Below are positions 62,101-64,000 of a DNA stretch of 64,000 bases, in pieces; within the stretch, counting starts at the first letter, position 1; every line of letters begins with the position of its first letter. Below the pieces are notes generated by a model that saw nothing but the letters and a program-made list of their open reading frames with translations, was not told where the DNA came from and did no database searches. The stretch lies in assembly GCA_037389465.1 (NCBI GenBank), contig JAZARR010000077.1, forward strand, positions 310,001 through 374,000. The letters run 5' to 3'. A program made the position numbers and the translations under genes. Source of the stretch: Baylisascaris procyonis (Eukaryota; Nematoda; Chromadorea; Rhabditida; Ascarididae).

Positions 62101-64000
62101 AAAAATGCTAAATGACGGTCAAAAAGCTATGCGAATGGCGCTGGCATTGATCTATGTGCTCCTTGATTATACAATTGCACTTCTGCAAGTTCAGAATGCA
62201 AATGATAAAATTCTGCATCAAATTTAAAAAAGGCGTATGCTGGAAAACTTTAAACAAAGTCCTGAGCAGCTCCATATGACATTGAGAATTTTTGTTTCTG
62301 CCCTTTTTGACAACCTTCCAAGCGGCATGTGGCCTGACTAATCAGTCGCGCTTCAGGATGAGGTGGAGATCATTCTCGATTATTTGAGCACTACTTGGGT
62401 TGGTCTCGGATGGCGTCCGCTCAATATTGATAGATCATGCCGACTTTTTCCCGATCTCGAAAATATTAGGCGCAAAAGGAGTCCAGAGGAGATTACATCG
62501 CCTAGCAATGATGAGACGCTTCGGCCAGTTCCAATGCCAAAGATGCCAAAAAACAATGGGCTCTGTAAGTTGTTGCATATATTTGATGACATTTTATTTC
62601 ATATCAAGCAAGATGTTGCTAGTTTTCACTATCGCTTGGAAAATTCGTCTCTGCTTGATGGGTTACTGTTGTATTCGATTATGAGAATTTTTTTCAATAA
62701 ATAGCCTTCGCCATTTTCTCACTGAATTATCGTAGTGAAAGATTCAACCATTTAAAAATTGAAATTTTTAGCAATTAGTTCCCCAAGCATATAAAACATT
62801 TCCAAGGCGATGATTTCCCACAATACTGTATAAATTTTGTATTTCTCTATAGGCTTTTTTTTTTGTGAAGCAATAGATGATGAGATTGAAGCGATGGTTG
62901 TTAAGCGACGCATCGGAATTTTATATTCGACTTTCCATATTCTAGAATTCCTATGCGTTAGCAGTACATTCTCCATAAGTAAGTAACGTTTCTCCTATAG
63001 CATAGATATCTGGTTGTCCACCAACTTGACACTTTTACAGTAAATTCGGAGTTACAAGCACCACTGCATCCTATGGATTGCACGGACATCGTAACTGGTG
63101 CTGTAGTTGAAGGACGATCGCGTATCAATGATATGTATACGAGAGACAGATCTACTCCTCTCGTCGACACGTTGTACGCATTTTTAATTTACATTTCAGT
63201 CCATTCAATTCTCAGAGTCAAACCGAAGTTCAGTGTATTGATAGTAATTTATCAAAAGTAATTTCGAGATGCAAGACAGTTTCAGATGCGAGTTTTCAAA
63301 TGTGCCATGCTGAGTTGCTTCCACCTTCGGAAACGTATTCAATGAAAGGCGTTCAATAGTATGTCGTCGTACTCTTAGCCTATACTTATTTACTCCCCAC
63401 CCTTCTCTCCCCTTCCCCTTTCCTATCCTCTCACCATCGACCTTTATTAAGATCCTTGACAGCAACAGCCTGGAAATTCACATATGCGAGTTCTTATGCG
63501 TGCGCTATGGTGGTTTTTTCATTGCGGATGTACATTTGCGTTTGTCTGTGTCTGTCTATCTGTTCGGCCGGTAATTCGAACTCGGGAAAGAACAGTAGCG
63601 CGTATCGTTCCATTTCCTCTGACATTCCCGGCACGCTTCTCCACTTGTTCTCCACATTTCTTCTCTAATAGTTCCTACACCCTTGCAAATAATGTTATGC
63701 AATTGGAAAACCCATGTTCAGCTTCAGTATATATAATGGAGTGAAAAGCGAAGATAAGTATTCAGGTTGGACGGAGAAGAATCGTTTTCGGCAGCATATG
63801 GCATAGAGCAAGACGGCAGAACGATCGTCATGTTCAGGCGCCGAATCGCCGGTATGCTGTTATCGTGTGATGATTTACATATTACTTGATTAATCTCATT
63901 TGATGAATTCCCAAATATTTTATGTACATCTTAATGCTCTATCATTTCTGCTACAACCGAAAAATCTCGGAATTCAACTTCAGGAGAAATTTTCATTTCA
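56125..64000 (+). CDS. secreted EGF + DOMON protein with N-terminal His (partial)
   Basis: Nine plus-strand exons join in phase: 56125-56269, 57655-57722, 58663-58760, 59477-59706, 60345-60464, 61254-61405, 62357-62564, 63041-63173 and 63766-63851. A likely tenth begins at 63984 and runs off the edge, so the C-terminus is missing after about 413 residues. A TTGCAG acceptor at 56111, 13 bases before the ATG, suits trans-splicing and favours this ATG over one 39 bases upstream. Residues 1-15 are a signal peptide; the predicted mature protein starts at H16 (HVALTFPQARYPPLDF, C41-G42). Residues 16 to about 145 resemble a copper-binding BIM1-like/LPMO-like domain. EGF-like modules are at C155-C177 (four Cys) and C183-C218 (six Cys). 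A DOMON domain runs from about 225 (TTWVGLGWRP at 283-292). Glycosylation sites are N61, N185 and N239; a basic RRKR (309-312) could be a furin site. The exon 3 donor is GTCAGC, unusual but fixed by phase. DOMON and EGF calls are firm; the copper role is inference. Confidence 0.88.
58890..58909. repeat. (AG)10 microsatellite in DOMON-gene intron 3
   Basis: A short AG run within the third intron. No function is apparent. Confidence 0.85.
63395..63418 (-). other. G-quadruplex motif in DOMON-gene intron 8
   Basis: On the plus strand four C runs (4, 3, 4, 4) have loops of 1, 6 and 2 bases. The minus strand therefore has a canonical G4 motif, on the template strand of the gene, where it could slow transcription. 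Confidence 0.75.

Overview
The window is nuclear DNA from a nematode, most probably a parasite with long introns such as a strongylid. The reasons are: AT-rich sequence with sparse genes; introns of 100 to 1600 bases closed by TTTCAG-type acceptors; a DUF19-like (T20D4-type) exon set, a family known essentially from nematodes; a C. elegans-type SGT co-chaperone; and a decayed mariner transposase. No operon-like or bacterial features are present. The species is not determined.

Layout: (1) 0.9-3.3 kb, minus strand, three phase-compatible exons of a DUF19-like secreted protein lacking its 5' end. (2) 3.3-19.9 kb, a gene-poor stretch with simple repeats, a few isolated exon-like open frames, a broken minus-strand coding relic at 14.6-15.4 kb and a 3 x 56 bp tandem repeat. 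(3) 19.96-24.5 kb, minus strand, the complete seven-exon gene for small glutamine-rich TPR protein (SGT, 337 aa). (4) 24.5-56 kb, mostly non-coding: a possible four-exon small secreted protein (minus, 29.8-30.6 kb), a dead mariner copy (31.6-32.0 kb), a long near-perfect hairpin (32.8 kb), an unexplained open exon (34.6-34.9 kb), long TA and TTTATA arrays, and a broken Ty3/gypsy integrase piece (52.9-53.1 kb). (5) 56.1 kb to the right edge, plus strand, at least nine exons (a tenth begins at the edge) of a secreted EGF + DOMON protein.

The best lead is the last gene. Signal-peptide cleavage would expose histidine as residue 1 of the mature protein. The following motif (H..L.FP..RYP, then PCGVP) looks like the copper-binding BIM1-like/LPMO-like histidine-brace fold, here joined to two EGF-like modules and a DOMON (potential heme or sugar binding) domain. 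That would be a possible copper plus heme extracellular protein in an animal. The genes have unrelated roles (cytosolic tail-anchored/chaperone work, secreted proteins, extracellular redox or adhesion) and show no shared pathway. Exon borders were placed by hand from splice sites and reading phase; no similarity search was run.
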